Positions 52,882 through 63,923 of a DNA stretch of 64,000 nucleotides are shown piece after piece; within the stretch, counting starts at the first letter, position 1; every line of letters begins with the position of its first letter. The position numbers and the translations under genes were made by a program. Source of the DNA: Halocaridina rubra. Lineage: Eukaryota; Arthropoda; Malacostraca; Decapoda; Atyidae. The notes beneath the pieces are model-generated. The model saw only the letters and a list, made by a program, of their open reading frames with translations, made no database searches and had not been told where the DNA came from. The stretch spans positions 47,501-111,500 of the forward strand of contig JAXCGZ010000056.1 in NCBI GenBank assembly GCA_037179515.1, in the 5' to 3' direction.

Positions 52882-53148
52882 TTATACAGTAAAGCCATCT
52901 CATAGCTTACTGAACTCCCCAGATACAGTCTCTGCCATTTTATGTTTTCCATAAATGGACAGTCCTTTTTCCTGTCACCACCAGTTTCAACCAGACAGTT
53001 GTAGAACAGACAAACCTATGATTAAATTCCGCAACAGTCTTTTTTTTGTTACACTGACAGCTCTCAACCCCATCTGTCAGAAATGACCGACAACACCACA
53101 TTTTGTTTTTCATCCCTTGCACTCCATTATCGTTCGCTCTTTTCAAGT

Positions 53149-53405
53149 GCTCGGCTTTACGTCACGGACTCCTTTTCCTACTAAGGGCTAGGACGGTGCT
53201 TTATTGCAAAGAAACTTTGATTCTGGAAAGTGTAACCGCTACCCCTGAGTCGAATGCTCTTTCTAAGTGCTCGGCTTTACGTCAGAGACTCCTTTTCCTA
53301 CTAAGGGCTAGGACGGTGCTTTATTGCAAAGAAACTTTGATTCTGGAAAGTGTAACCGCTACCCTGAGTGAATGCTCTTTCTAACCTCAGACAATGGCGC
53401 CTGCG
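53149..53405 (-). mobile_element. tRNA-derived SINE (family A) with internal 120-bp duplication
   Basis: The segment starting AAGTGCTCGGCTTTACGTCA occurs at 53146 and again at 53266. Each carries TACTAAGGGCTAGGACGGTG and GTGTAACCGCTACCC. The tRNA-like head is mostly missing. Confidence 0.85.
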
Positions 53406-53480
53406 AACACTTTCAAGTAGTTTTCAAATGTTCTACGTTCTCATATCTTGATATTTTTTTCAGTTTTTTTTTGACATTAG

Positions 53481-53569
53481 GAACCGCTGCAATGGCGTAT
53501 ATACACAAATTCTCGGGGAAGAGTTGGGGCTATTACGCATATTTTGCCGAAAACAATTCCACGGAGTAG
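53481..53569 (+). other. Possible exon remnant upstream of the satellite
   Basis: After an acceptor-like TTTTTTTTGACATTAG, the frame reads MAYIHKFSGKSWGYYAYFAE then NNSTE and a TAG. In the same frame EIENDDKEVPLPEGSKNILH follows and runs into the first satellite monomer. Family not recognised; could be chance. Confidence 0.3.
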
Positions 53570-53596
53570 GAAATAGAAAATGATGATAAAGAAGTC

Positions 53597-54450
53597 CCAC
53601 TTCCAGAGGGGTCAAAAAATATCTTGCACTCATTGCGTTATTCTATTGCTGATTCAGTGAGTGATATTTGAGACTACTGAGTGATACCCGGATCTCATTA
53701 GGTTGGAGAAGGAGAAAGATCCACTTCCAGAGGGGTAAAAAAATATCTTGCACTCACTGTGTTATTTTATTGCAGATTCAGTGAGTGATTTTTGAGACTA
53801 AAGTGATACCCGGATCTCACAGAAAAAATGAGGTTGGAGAGGGAGATGAAAACACTCCCAGGAGAAGAAAAAGAAAAGATGATTAAGAAGATCCACTTCC
53901 AGAGGGATCAAAAAATATCTTGCACTCACTGTGTTATTCTATTACTGATTCAGTGAGCGATTTTTGAGACTACTGAGTGATGCCCGGATCTCATGAGGTT
54001 GGAGAAGGAGAGAGTTCCACTTCCAGAGGGGTCAAAAAATATCTTGCACTCATCACGACATTTTATCGCTGCTGCAGTGAGAGATTTTTGAGACTATTGA
54101 GTGATACCCGGATCTCACAGAAAAAAAATGAGGTTGGAGAGGGAGATGAAAACACTCCCAGGAGAAGAAAAAGAAAAGATGATTAAGAAGTTCCATTTCC
54201 AGAGGGGTCAAAAATATCTTGCACTCATTGTGTTATTTTATTACTGATTCAGTGAGTGATTTTTGAGACTATTGAGTGATACCCGGATCTCATGAGGTTG
54301 GAGAAGGAGAAAGATCCACTTCCAGAGGGGTAAAAAAATATCTTGCACTCATTGTGTTATTCTATTACTGATTCAGAGAGTGATTTTTGAGACTTAAGTG
54401 ATACCCGGATCTCACAGAAAAAAAATGAGGTTGGAGAAGGAGATGAAACG
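53597..54450. repeat. Satellite with alternating 124/174-bp monomers, ~3 dimers
   Basis: The block CCACTTCCAGAGGGGTCAAA recurs with starts (at TTCCAG) of 53601, 53725, 53897, 54021, 54197 and 54320: spacings 124, 172, 124, 176, 123. Long monomers carry an extra ~50 bp (ACTCCCAGGAGAAGAAAAAG). Shared parts include TATCTTGCACTCA, CTGATTCAGTGAG and GATACCCGGATCTCA. Confidence 0.9.
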
Positions 54451-55420
54451 AGGTAAAGAACACAATGAACGAAAATTAGCCTCAAATTCTTAGAAATTTC
54501 ATATCCTGCTAAGAGATAATTTATGGATATCGTCTTTGATAGAGGAAGAGAAAAGACTAACCAGCACAAATGTTTACAATGTGACATCTTTGATGTACAG
54601 GAAGTTAGAGTTCATAGACTTCTTCACATGTGCTTGAATGACATCTTTGATGTCGAGAAAATGGCTGATTAATTTTTTCCGAGAATTAAATCTGCGTAAA
54701 ATGAACAAGATATTACGATACTTCTTAAATATTGCTACTGTTAGAGCCATTTCAATTATCTGTAGTAGCAAACTATAGTTCTAATCAAAGAAAAATTGCA
54801 TTTTTCTCCTATATGGCAATGTTATTTTAAACCTAATTTGAAATACTTATCGCGAGAGTATTCCCATGGATCGCATTTAAGATATTAAGATATTCAGTAA
54901 AAAAAAAATAATCTTCATTAAGCATCACCATTCTTTCAGATTTATTTGCCTCTGATACTCAACATATTTTCTAATTAAATACGCGCCTCATACCTTTATA
55001 ATTTCTTCCCAAAAAATCAGGGCACGTTACTTAGTATTTAATTAGAAATAGTAGTTAATTAAAAATGAAAAAGTATTTCCAGTGGAAAAAATGAAAAGAT
55101 TCGCATATCATCAGTTGCATTGTTGTTCACATTCCACACACAATTAATGGTGACAATTAAAGTGATAGCAATTACAAAGTCGTAATTGCAATTGAGTAAT
55201 TATAAACTACAGAGCATTCATTGTCAAACGGTTACTGTTGAGACCAATATAACTGTGTGCTTAGCTTTTCAACAGAAAACAGTAGGAAGTCTAAATTATT
55301 AAAATTAACTGGATTCACAAGTAATATTACTATCATGACTTGAGTAAATACCTTTAATCACTGTCATGATGCTAAAAGAGTAATTAATCATGTACTTATT
55401 ATAGAACTACTATGTAATCA
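54451..55420. other. AT-rich non-coding stretch
   Basis: Contains two near copies of GACATCTTTGATGT (54583 and 54640). Otherwise nothing was recognised. Confidence 0.4.
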
Positions 55421-55555
55421 TCGCGGGAAAGTGGTAGCACTCGCCATCTTGAGTCGTCTGGTTGAGGATTCGCGACCAGTCACGGTCTGAGGTTTGAAAG
55501 GACATTCACTTAGGGTAACGATCACACCTGCTAAAACCAAAGTTCTCCGCAAGAA
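55421..55555 (+). mobile_element. tRNA-derived SINE (family A), 3'-truncated at a LINE junction
   Basis: Head GGGAAAGTGGTAGCACTCGC and GGTTGAGGATTCGCGACCAG; body to TTCTCCGCAAGAA, where it joins LINE sequence. Confidence 0.85.
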
Positions 55556-55730
55556 GTGGTGAGAGCAAGAACGGGTGTGAGGAGAGAATTTGCAGCCAGA
55601 GTAGATATGAATGTTCTGAGATGGTTTGGCCATGTGGAAAGGATGGATGATGATAGACTGTTGTAAAACCACTAGTCTTCAAGAGGCTAATGTGAAACAG
55701 CGGCCCCATATGCATATGGGAAAAAGCCGG
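55556..55730 (+). mobile_element. Internal RTE-like LINE fragment joined to a SINE
   Basis: 55556-55665 matches 24718-24827 of the RTE-like LINE at the DNA level (GTGAGAGCAAGAACGGGTGT, GATGGTTTGGCCATGTGGAA). No 3' UTR follows; instead a stretch with AGTCTTCAAGAGGCTAATGT and CAGCGGCCCCATATG that recurs in part at 12150. Confidence 0.8.
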
Positions 55731-56240
55731 GATGAAAGAAAGAAGAAAAATATAGTTTTGTTCATTATATTGAACTTTCACACATTCACATTATACCCCT
55801 ATACTTTAAAAAATTCAGGTCACGTTTATTAGAAGCAATACTGTTCAAGACAATTATGTGAGGACGTCTAGTTAAGGAAAATTTTACTTTTCTAGGTGAA
55901 ATCTTCGCAGATTTTCACTGGACAAATTAATATTCACGACATAACAGTATTAAATAATTTTGCATTACATTGCAAACATTCATTTTAAAAAATATTTTTT
56001 TTCTAATTAAGTTTTTCCTCCTCTTCTTCATTTCTATGAAGAGTTCAATTAAATAGAGTTAGGTTGCCTTTCCTCTGAAATTCGAAGTTATTGCAATCGT
56101 TAATGTTCACTCCAAAGCAATTAAGAATTGGGAAAAACCTTAAGCCGACGGTCGGCACGTACTGGCTCTTTACCAAAGAGATCCTCTCTTTATCAAACGT
56201 TTCTCTCTACAATATTTTCACAAACTAGAACTAAATCCTA

Positions 56241-56242
<2 letters not shown>

Positions 56243-56307
<65 letters not shown>
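56243..56307. repeat. (AT)n microsatellite
   Basis: About 32 pure units. Confidence 0.95.
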
Positions 56308-56311
<4 letters not shown>

Positions 56312-56335
56312 TTTATTTTTTTAATTTTTTTAATA

Positions 56336-56395
56336 TGTGACACCGGGACAGGCAAAAACTGCCCTAATCAATAAAGGCCCGGGCACAAGAAAACA
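56336..56395 (-). mobile_element. Very short LINE 3' end (63-kb family)
   Basis: GTGACACCGGGACAGGCAAA and TCAATAAAGGCCCGGGCAC match the terminal ~60 bp of the LINE at 62906. Bounded by (AT)n and T-rich sequence. Confidence 0.72.
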
Positions 56396-56587
56396 TCACT
56401 TGCCTAGTACTTGCAAATTCATGGATAGGGCCACTTTATGAATACAGATGGCCTCCATGAAAACTATAGCCTTCCTTCTTCACGATACTGATGCAACAGC
56501 AACTTAAGTAATATATTGTAATTTACAGGAAGGCTCTGTCAATCATAATTAATCTAATAAGTAAACCTCAGAATTCCATTAATAGAC

Positions 56588-56641
56588 ATATGTTTAAGGA
56601 AGATATTACACTAATAAGTGTAATATCTTCCTTAAACATAT
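56588..56641. repeat. Perfect 25-bp palindrome with 4-nt loop
   Basis: Left arm 56588-56612 and right arm 56617-56641 are exact reverse complements (ending ..AAGATATTACACT / AGTGTAATATCTT..). The loop is AATA. Confidence 0.95.
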
Positions 56642-56678
56642 TTCTATCATTAATATTAATAATTTCTATTGATAATAA

Positions 56679-57024
56679 ATGATAGGAGGATGGATGTGAG
56701 GGAAGCAAGTAAGTGTGCTAGGAATAGGAATGAGTGGCGAGCGATTGTGACGCAGCTCTGATGGGCATCTGCTGTTACCACGGGTCTGCGCCTTACATTA
56801 AGAGGTAGCCCTGAAGTAGAGGCAGTAGAGGAGTTGGCAGTTATGAAGCGACACAGGTTGTGGAATAGCCGGGAGGATGGGCTGTGGCACTCCAGCAGTG
56901 CCATCTGAACGGTCGCTAGCTCTCTCGTCATTGCCCATAGAGCAAAGTAATCTCCTTATTGTTTTCTTTTTTGATGCGGCTACCCCCCCCCAATTAAAGG
57001 GGGAAACAGCCAAGGTAGATAGAA
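56679..57024 (+). mobile_element. RTE-like LINE 3' end, second copy
   Basis: Matches 24912-25255: the ORF end (GAGTGGCGAGCGATTGTGAC), CATCTGCTGTTACCACGGG, CACTCCAGCAGTGCCATCTG, CCCAATTAAAGGGGGAAACA and AGATAGAA. 5'-truncated. Confidence 0.9.
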
Positions 57025-57292
57025 GTACACTAATAATTATTCTCGAAAGCTGAAAAATTTCAGGCTTTCTGTATAAAATTTGTTCCTCTCCTTGTTGTGC
57101 AGGGAACAAACTCTATAACAGTGCTTATAATGAAAGGCAGAAATAATATAATAGAACTATTATTCAATTATAAGTAAATATTAGACGAGGTGGAGTGCTT
57201 TGGTCGCTGGCAACAAACTCAGAATGTATAAACAGCATTCCATAATATAATAATAATAATTATAATAATAATCTGTTTATATATATGAGCCA

Positions 57293-57443
57293 TTTTCCCC
57301 TTATAAGGGGAGTGGCTGAGTAAAGACAAAATATTCTGACTCTTTGGGAGGATAAAATACAGAGAAGGGGGATTCCCAGTCCCCTCGCTCCGCCCCATCC
57401 AGTCCACTCTTACGACATGCAGGGGAACACAGAGGAAGTATTC
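57293..57443 (+). repeat. Microsatellite-flanked cassette, copy 4
   Basis: TTCCCCTTATAAGGGGAGTG, the GGGGATTCCCAGTCCCCTCG block and ACGACATGCAGGGGAACACA, then directly (TAA)n. Confidence 0.75.
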
Positions 57444-57493
<50 letters not shown>

Positions 57494-57502
57494 GTAATAA
57501 TA

Positions 57503-57558
<56 letters not shown>

Positions 57559-57604
57559 CAACAATAATAATAATAATAAAAACAACAACAACAACAACAA
57601 CAAC

Positions 57605-57689
<85 letters not shown>

Positions 57690-57690
57690 T
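57444..57690. repeat. (TAA)n tract with AAC/AAT variants, ~245 bp
   Basis: TAA/AAT units with an ACAACA block near 57580-57605. Confidence 0.95.
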
Positions 57691-57917
57691 AGAAATTGTA
57701 AATCCTCCCATTGCCTTGGGACAAAAACATGTGGGCTGGCATCTGAGGAAACTCTGAAATGGCAATGAAGTGAGTTTTTCCAATACTTTTTCTCCACAGA
57801 CTTTTTCTGGAAAAGCTGGAGGCAAGATAACAAACATTATGATATTTTTATTTTATTTAAGCTTTTACTATCTTATTTTATTAACATGATCTATCACTTA
57901 TGCAATACAAATACAGG

Positions 57918-57928
57918 TATATATATAT

Positions 57929-58002
<74 letters not shown>
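57918..58002. repeat. (AT)n microsatellite
   Basis: About 42 units with one slip at 57938. Confidence 0.95.
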
Positions 58003-58004
<2 letters not shown>

Positions 58005-58005
<1 letters not shown>

Positions 58006-58208
58006 TTCTCGTCTACATCTTTTCCCACTTTTATGTGGGGCCGATGATTCTGGCCAGTGTTCCCCATATGTTCCTCTCCTATACCTCATCACCCAACAAA
58101 GCCAGCCTCAACTTGGTGCCGGTCTCAATCCCGGGTAAATGGGGAGGGTTGGCAGCAGGAAGGAATCCGGCCATAAAAATTTTGCCAAAACCAAAATATG
58201 GCCAGTAC
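58005..58208 (+). repeat. Repeat cassette between (AT)n tracts
   Basis: Contains CTACATCTTTTCCCACTTTT, CAACTTGGTGCCGGTCTCAA and GGCAGCAGGAAGGAATCCGG..TAAAAATTTTGCC. The last part resembles a widespread retroposon-end motif (GGAAGGGCATCCGG..TAAAA). (AT)n lies on both sides. Confidence 0.6.
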
Positions 58209-58425
<217 letters not shown>

Positions 58426-58583
58426 CTAAAACAGAATTATGTATTCCTGAAAACTTCCATTACGAGTAATGTTAGTAAATATTGAATTTAGAGCCACCAT
58501 TAAGTCTTATTTCTTTCGCTTAAGAAGGCAATAAGAACTATTCCAACTCCTGAAATGGCTTTAAAATGATCCAATTTATCTTC

Positions 58584-58786
58584 TTCGGTGCGATTATCGC
58601 TCAACGATGATCGTTCATGGCTCAACGATGATCGTCAAACGATCGTCCAGAGCACTAATTCTTTGTTTTTGAATGAGGATGTTTTGCTACGAGCGACTAC
58701 CGCTATAGACAATCGTTCGACGATCATCGTTGAACCATGAACGATCATCGTTGAGCGATAATCGCATCGAGCAAAACGTACCTTTA
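58584..58786. mobile_element. Long foldback MITE, copy 2
   Basis: Same family as 52177-52391: GCGATTATCGCTCAACGATG, CGTTCATGGCTCAACGATG, the TTCTTTGTTTTTGAATGAGG core word, and the mirrored right arm ending GAGCAAAACGTACCTTTA. More diverged in the centre. Confidence 0.85.
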
Positions 58787-58914
58787 GGATTAAAAGCGAA
58801 AATATTTGTCGCCATAATTAGTTCCAATGAATTATTTCTCAAGTTGCGACTGGAAAGAAGGTTAATCATTATGTTAATAATGGCGTTCTAAAATGTCATA
58901 CGCAAATGATAGGC

Positions 58915-59056
58915 TTCCATATTCATTACACATCTCTTCTTATCCCTTCACATCTGACAAGTCACAATAATCCCCATCTGTTTCTTTGACTATATTTCCT
59001 CCGTGCCTAGGCCCGACGAGGGAAATTTTCTTTGCCCGTCCTGGTGTCACACTCAT
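58915..59056 (+). mobile_element. LINE-tailed SINE (family B), 5'-truncated
   Basis: CACATCTGACAAGTCACAAT, CCCCATCTGTTTCTTTG, CTAGGCCCGACGAGGG and the end CCGTCCTGGTGTCACACTCA. Confidence 0.82.
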
Positions 59057-59116
59057 ATTATAATAACTGGAAATGTATAATGACAATTATAAAGTTTTAG
59101 CTAAAGTAGGGCATAG

Positions 59117-59313
59117 AGTGGCCGCCGTGGCCGGGTTGGTGGGTCACGCTAATTTGATTCGTCAGATAGTCTGTTCGAGACCCGTCACGGTCTGAGGTTA
59201 GCAAGGGCATGCACTGGGTAACGATCGCACTTGCCAAAATCATAGTCCTTCGAAAGAAGGTATTGCTCTAGACCTTAAGATAAAAGGGATTCCGCGACGT
59301 AAAATCCGGATCA
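59117..59313 (+). mobile_element. tRNA-derived SINE (family A)
   Basis: Head GGCCGCCGTGGCCGGGTTGG, then TGTTCGAGACCCGTCACGGT; body as usual to GCGACGTAAAATCCGG. This head differs from the others and is closer to a canonical tRNA B-box. Confidence 0.85.
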
Positions 59314-59380
59314 TATATAAAGTAGTGTACAGACCATTCAAAGATGAGGAGAGAAGGAGAATGCAAGATATATATGTAAT

Positions 59381-59501
59381 AGGTTAGCAAGGGCATGCAC
59401 TCAGGGTAACGATTACATCTGCAAAAACAAGTCCTTGGCAAGAAGGTAACCGTTCTAGCCCTTGGTTGAAAAGGGAGTCCGTGACGTAAAACCGGAACAG
59501 A
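59381..59501 (+). mobile_element. tRNA-derived SINE (family A), 5'-truncated
   Basis: Starts at AGGTTAGCAAGGGCATGCAC; ends GTAAAACCGGAACA. No tRNA-like head. Confidence 0.88.
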
Positions 59502-59616
59502 GTTTAATACGGACACAGAAAAGAAAAAAAAAGAAATAATTAAGAATGAAGGAAAGACTGAGAAGTAAAAATGAGAATGAGAAGTTAAAGTGAGCGCTTT
59601 AGAAAGAAGCAAAAGA

Positions 59617-59765
59617 GTCGCGTCACGGTCTGAGGTTAGCAAGGGCATGCACTCAGGGTAACGATTACATCTGCCAAATCAAGTCCTTCGCAAGGAGGCA
59701 AGCGTCCTAGCTCTTGGTAGGAAAGGGAGTCCGTGACGTAAAACCGGAACAACAACAACAACAAA
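59617..59765 (+). mobile_element. tRNA-derived SINE (family A), 5'-truncated, (AAC)n tail
   Basis: Starts at CGCGTCACGGTCTGAGG; ends AAACCGGAACAACAACAACA, showing the (AAC)n tail of the family. Confidence 0.9.
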
Positions 59766-59969
59766 AGTCGGTAGAATGGACTGCTTACAAGAATAAATAG
59801 AACCCAATTACAATGATTGATGATATCCAAGGTAAAGTTAATGAAACTTTAAAAGTTGATTAAATAATTACACACTTCTTAACTTTCTCAATTAATTTAG
59901 AGAAAATGGTTGCCAAAACGTAAAGGGCAAACAAAATATAAATTTTGGTTCCACTTTAATATTAATAAA

Positions 59970-60130
<161 letters not shown>

Positions 60131-60233
60131 CTTAAACCTGCTCTCTCAGAGTGCAATAAAGAGGAAGTCGATTTACAGAATCACATACGTTAAACTTTTG
60201 AGGAATATGTATGTCTTTGGATGGATGGATGGA

Positions 60234-60425
60234 TTCGGTTTTACGTCGCGAACTCCCTTTTCTACTAAGGGCTAGGACGGTTGCCTTCTTGCGAAGGACT
60301 TGTTTTGGCAGATGTAATCGTTACCCTGAGTGTATGCCCTTACTAACCTCAGTCCGTGACGGGGCGCGAACCCTCGACCTGCCGCCTCAGAGTCGCGGAC
60401 GCTACCATTTTGCCACGGAGACTAC
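60234..60425 (-). mobile_element. tRNA-derived SINE (family A), full length
   Basis: CGGTTTTACGTCGCGAACTC through AGGGCTAGGACGGTTGCCTT, TTACCCTGAGTGTATGCCC, GCGAACCCTCGACCTG (B-box side) to the CCACGGAGACTAC 5' end. Confidence 0.92.
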
Positions 60426-60548
60426 TGAATGCTAGTAATGGCTGAGTTCGTGGAGAGGTCTTAATAGTATTAATATTATCCAATGTTTGCACTGAGTAGG
60501 ATAACAACGGTTTATGCCTAAAAATTTCTAAATAACAATACTAGATTT

Positions 60549-60741
60549 GTTCCGGTTATACGTCACAGACTCCCTTACCAAGGGCTAGGACGGTTGCCTT
60601 CATGCCAACGTCTTGTTTTGGCAGATATTATCGTTACCCTGAGTGTATGCCCTTGCTAACCTCAGACCGTGACGGGGCACGAACCCTCGACCTGACGCCT
60701 TAAAGTCGCGGACGCTACCGCTTGAGCCACGGTGACTACTT
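60549..60741 (-). mobile_element. tRNA-derived SINE (family A), full length
   Basis: CCGGTTATACGTCACAGACT to CGCTTGAGCCACGGTGACTA, with the full body and head. Confidence 0.92.
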
Positions 60742-61383
60742 GTTCTGAAGAGACTAGAAGTCATAATTATAATAGTCAGGAAAAGTGCTTCTTTTGAAGA
60801 CGTTGTAACAAAAGCTATATACATCGAAAACTTCAGCAGTAATGGCATAAAAGATAATAATAGCATTAAAACACTTTTGCAAAAAAGGCATTAGTCAAAT
60901 GAAAAGGAGATATCAGAAAATTATTCAAATAGTCTCTAATATATACCACTTTCTATGAATAATTACGAAAAAAAAACTACTTTGGCTGGAATATGAGACT
61001 ATAAGAGAAATTACTCCTTTGTTGTCTGTCTTTTGAGAAAGAGTAAAAAAAAAAAAAAGTTTTTCACCAAAGTAAGAAACATTAGGTATTCATGACTTTT
61101 TAAGAACTTTCAAAATTCTTAAAATTCTTCTTCTGCTTTTTTAATATCATTTTTATAAATATCGTATTTATCAAATTCTACCTTTGCGGAAGGTATGTAG
61201 ATAAAAGATGCTGTATGATATTAATATACTCTTTGACAGATTTACAACTTAAAAAGATAATTGCGAATAATTTTTTTTTTCATTTCTATATATCTTTAGG
61301 GTGCCACAGTGCCTGTATAAATCAAATTATTTTTTTATCTGTTTCGACATTTCTCTTTTTATACATTAATAAAATGTTTCCTC
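60742..61383. other. AT-rich non-coding stretch
   Basis: No recognised feature. Confidence 0.45.
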
Positions 61384-61579
61384 CTCCGGTTTTATGTCAC
61401 GGACACCCTTTTCTACTAAGGGCTAGGACGGTTGCCTTCTTGCGAAGGACTTGTTTTGGCAGATGTAATCGTTACCCTGAGTGCATGCCCTTGCTAACCT
61501 CAGACCGTGACGGGGCGCGAACCCTCGACCTGACGCCTCAAAGTCGCGGACGCTACCGCTTGAGCCACGGCGACTACTA
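61384..61579 (-). mobile_element. tRNA-derived SINE (family A), full length, with 12-bp target duplication
   Basis: CCTCCGGTTTTATGTCACGG to GCTTGAGCCACGGCGACTAC. ATAAAATGTTTC lies on both sides (61369-61380 and 61583-61594), marking a recent insertion. Confidence 0.94.
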
Positions 61580-61918
61580 TTCATAAAATGTTTCAACTTC
61601 CGTAACCTGGTACGACTTTTAATATAATGAAAAGCTATTAGTAGTTTTTCTCTCTACAAATAACAGAAATATTGCAATGCAGAAGAAAATGTCGAAAATA
61701 ATGATACATCGCGCTTCACCAAGCGGCGGTCAAGAGATTTCTGGGAATTTTATTTTATTTATTTGGGAAAGGAAAAGTTGGTTGGACACCAATTCCCCTA
61801 AACCGTCACTGAGCATTATATATAATCCTCTTTGTCCCAAATAAAATCTCTCACAGATACAGATTATCTTGTCCTGAGTAGGATCACGGACGACTCAGAC
61901 TCTAAATATCATATATTG

Positions 61919-62096
61919 TCCGCGACTCTGAGGCGTCGGGTCGAGGGTTCGCGCCCCGTCAAGGTCTGAGGTTAGTAAGGGTATGCACTCAGGGTAGCGA
62001 TTATATCTGCCAAAACAAGTCTTTCCCAAGAAGGCAACCGTCCTAGCCGTTAGCAGAAAAGAGAGTCCGTGACGCAAAACCGGAACAACAACAACA
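61919..62096 (+). mobile_element. tRNA-derived SINE (family A), 5'-truncated
   Basis: Begins TCCGCGACTCTGAGGCGTCG, so the A-box is lost and the B-box side is kept. Ends AAACCGGAACAACAACAACA. Confidence 0.92.
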
Positions 62097-62100
62097 TTTT

Positions 62101-62378
62101 TTACGAGTGTGACGCCACGGCAAAGAAGATTGCCCTCATCGGGTCAAGGCGCGATGAAACCATAAGCAAAAACAGATGGGGAGTGTTGTGACTTGTCAGA
62201 TGTGAAGGATTAATAAATGATGTTGTAAAGGATATCAAAGAATATTCGATGTAGGCACAGAATAAGAACTATAACTGAAGGAAGATATTATATCGAACTG
62301 TCCTGGAAAGTCCTATTTAAATGCAATAGACCTTTATGTGTAGTTTCGCAAGGGGCGGCTGGTGCCATGGGCCAACCT
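62101..62378 (-). mobile_element. LINE-tailed SINE (family B), full length
   Basis: Antisense: ACGAGTGTGACGCCACGGCA, CATCGGGTCAAGGCGCGATG, GATGGGGAGTGTTGTGACTT, AACTGAAGGAAGATATTATA, GAACTGTCCTGGAAAGTCCT and GGCTGGTGCCATGGGCC. It abuts the 3' tail of the family-A SINE ending at 62096. Confidence 0.88.
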
Positions 62379-62659
62379 ACTATGCAAATGGCATGTCTTG
62401 TTATACAGAAATTATAAAAAAAAAAAATCGGTCATCTGTTTGTCGTGTTACACAAAAAATATTACACCCATGCTATACAAGAAAGTTATGTAAGCGGACA
62501 TGCAAATACATTCAGACGTACATGTATACATACATACACAAGCACGCACACACATATTTTTGCTTTCCATAGCCTTTAATATAAACAGCTTTAATATATC
62601 TCACAAAGTAGATTATGCCTAAACCCTTCCATGCCAAACTTGGTTATAAAATACAGTAA

Positions 62660-62706
62660 TTTCTGGGAATAATAATAACAAAAATGATAATAAAATCAAT
62701 AATAAC

Positions 62707-62767
<61 letters not shown>

Positions 62768-62785
62768 GTAATAATAATAATAATG

Positions 62786-62859
<74 letters not shown>

Positions 62860-62905
62860 CCTACTACCACTACTACTACTACTACTACTACTAATAATAA
62901 TAATT
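62660..62905. repeat. (TAA)n tract with CTA variants
   Basis: AATAAT units with scattered AAC/GAT variants, then ACTACT units at 62855-62895. In LINE sense it is a (TTA)n/(AGT)n tail directly after the LINE 3' end. Confidence 0.95.
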
Positions 62906-63923
62906 TTTCTTTTATGAGTGTGACACCGGGACAGGTAGAAACTGCCCTTATCAATAAAGGCCCGGCAAGAGAAGATACCAAGACGAAGAAAAAGAAAAAG
63001 GTTAAGGACAAGGCAGATATGAGGTAATGTGACACAAAGGAAAACGACAAACAGAAAAAAACAGTCAAAGAACAGAGGACCCAGAGATAAGAAGGACTAG
63101 GCTCTGAGATGACGATAGATCTGCTTTTTGAAGGATGAAAGGTCGTAAGAATTACGAAAGACAGAAGGAGGAAGAGAGTTCCAGAGTCTGGAGGTAGATG
63201 GGAAAAAGCAGTCGCTGCATCGACCAATCCGCGAGCTACAAATATCCACACAGTACCTGTGAGATGAGCCCGCTTGGCGAGTGTTACGCGGCCTCGGCAG
63301 TGGGGGAGGGATGCAACTCGCCAACTCATCAGACCAGCGATGGAAGGAGTAGCGATAGAAAAGAGAAAGGGATTATACCTTATGGCGAAGAGAGAGAGAA
63401 TCCAGATTAGAAGTAAGAGATGGATCATTAATGAGTCTGACTGCCTCAGATTGAACCCTATAAAGAAGATAAGTATAAGAAGAAGCACCCAAGATGCGTG
63501 AACAGTATTCTAAGCAGGGACGGATAAGACCTTTATAAATTTTAAGTAACTAAAAAGAGGAAAAGTAATGACGAACACGAAACAAAACTCCCAATTTTTT
63601 GGATGAAGATTTAGATTTTTGGATTATGTGATTCCTCCATGACAAGTTAAAGGCTATATGGATTCCTAATGTGTTGATAGATTTAAGAGGGTAAATTTCG
63701 TTAGTTTCGAAGATAATAGAGTTATCAGGAGGAGAAGAAGATAAAGAGATAGCCAGAAACTCTGTCTTGGAGGCATTTAATTTAACTAAATTTTGAGTGC
63801 CCCACTTAGATATTCTCTGCAAATCGGAGTTGAGAGTAGAAGAAAGAGTGATACGAGACAGATGACGAGGATAGGTAGGGAACCTCTCCTGATATCCGGC
63901 AAAGTGGTTGTAAAGCCATTGAC

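Noticed and set aside
57219..57833. 200-residue Tyr/Leu/Ile ORFs
   Set aside because: Translation of the (TAA)n tract; the flanks are a repeat cassette.
62619..63488. 289-residue - strand ORF with poly-Leu
   Set aside because: It joins a (TAA)n translation to the LINE UTR in a non-LINE frame. The true coding frames here are LINE pieces.
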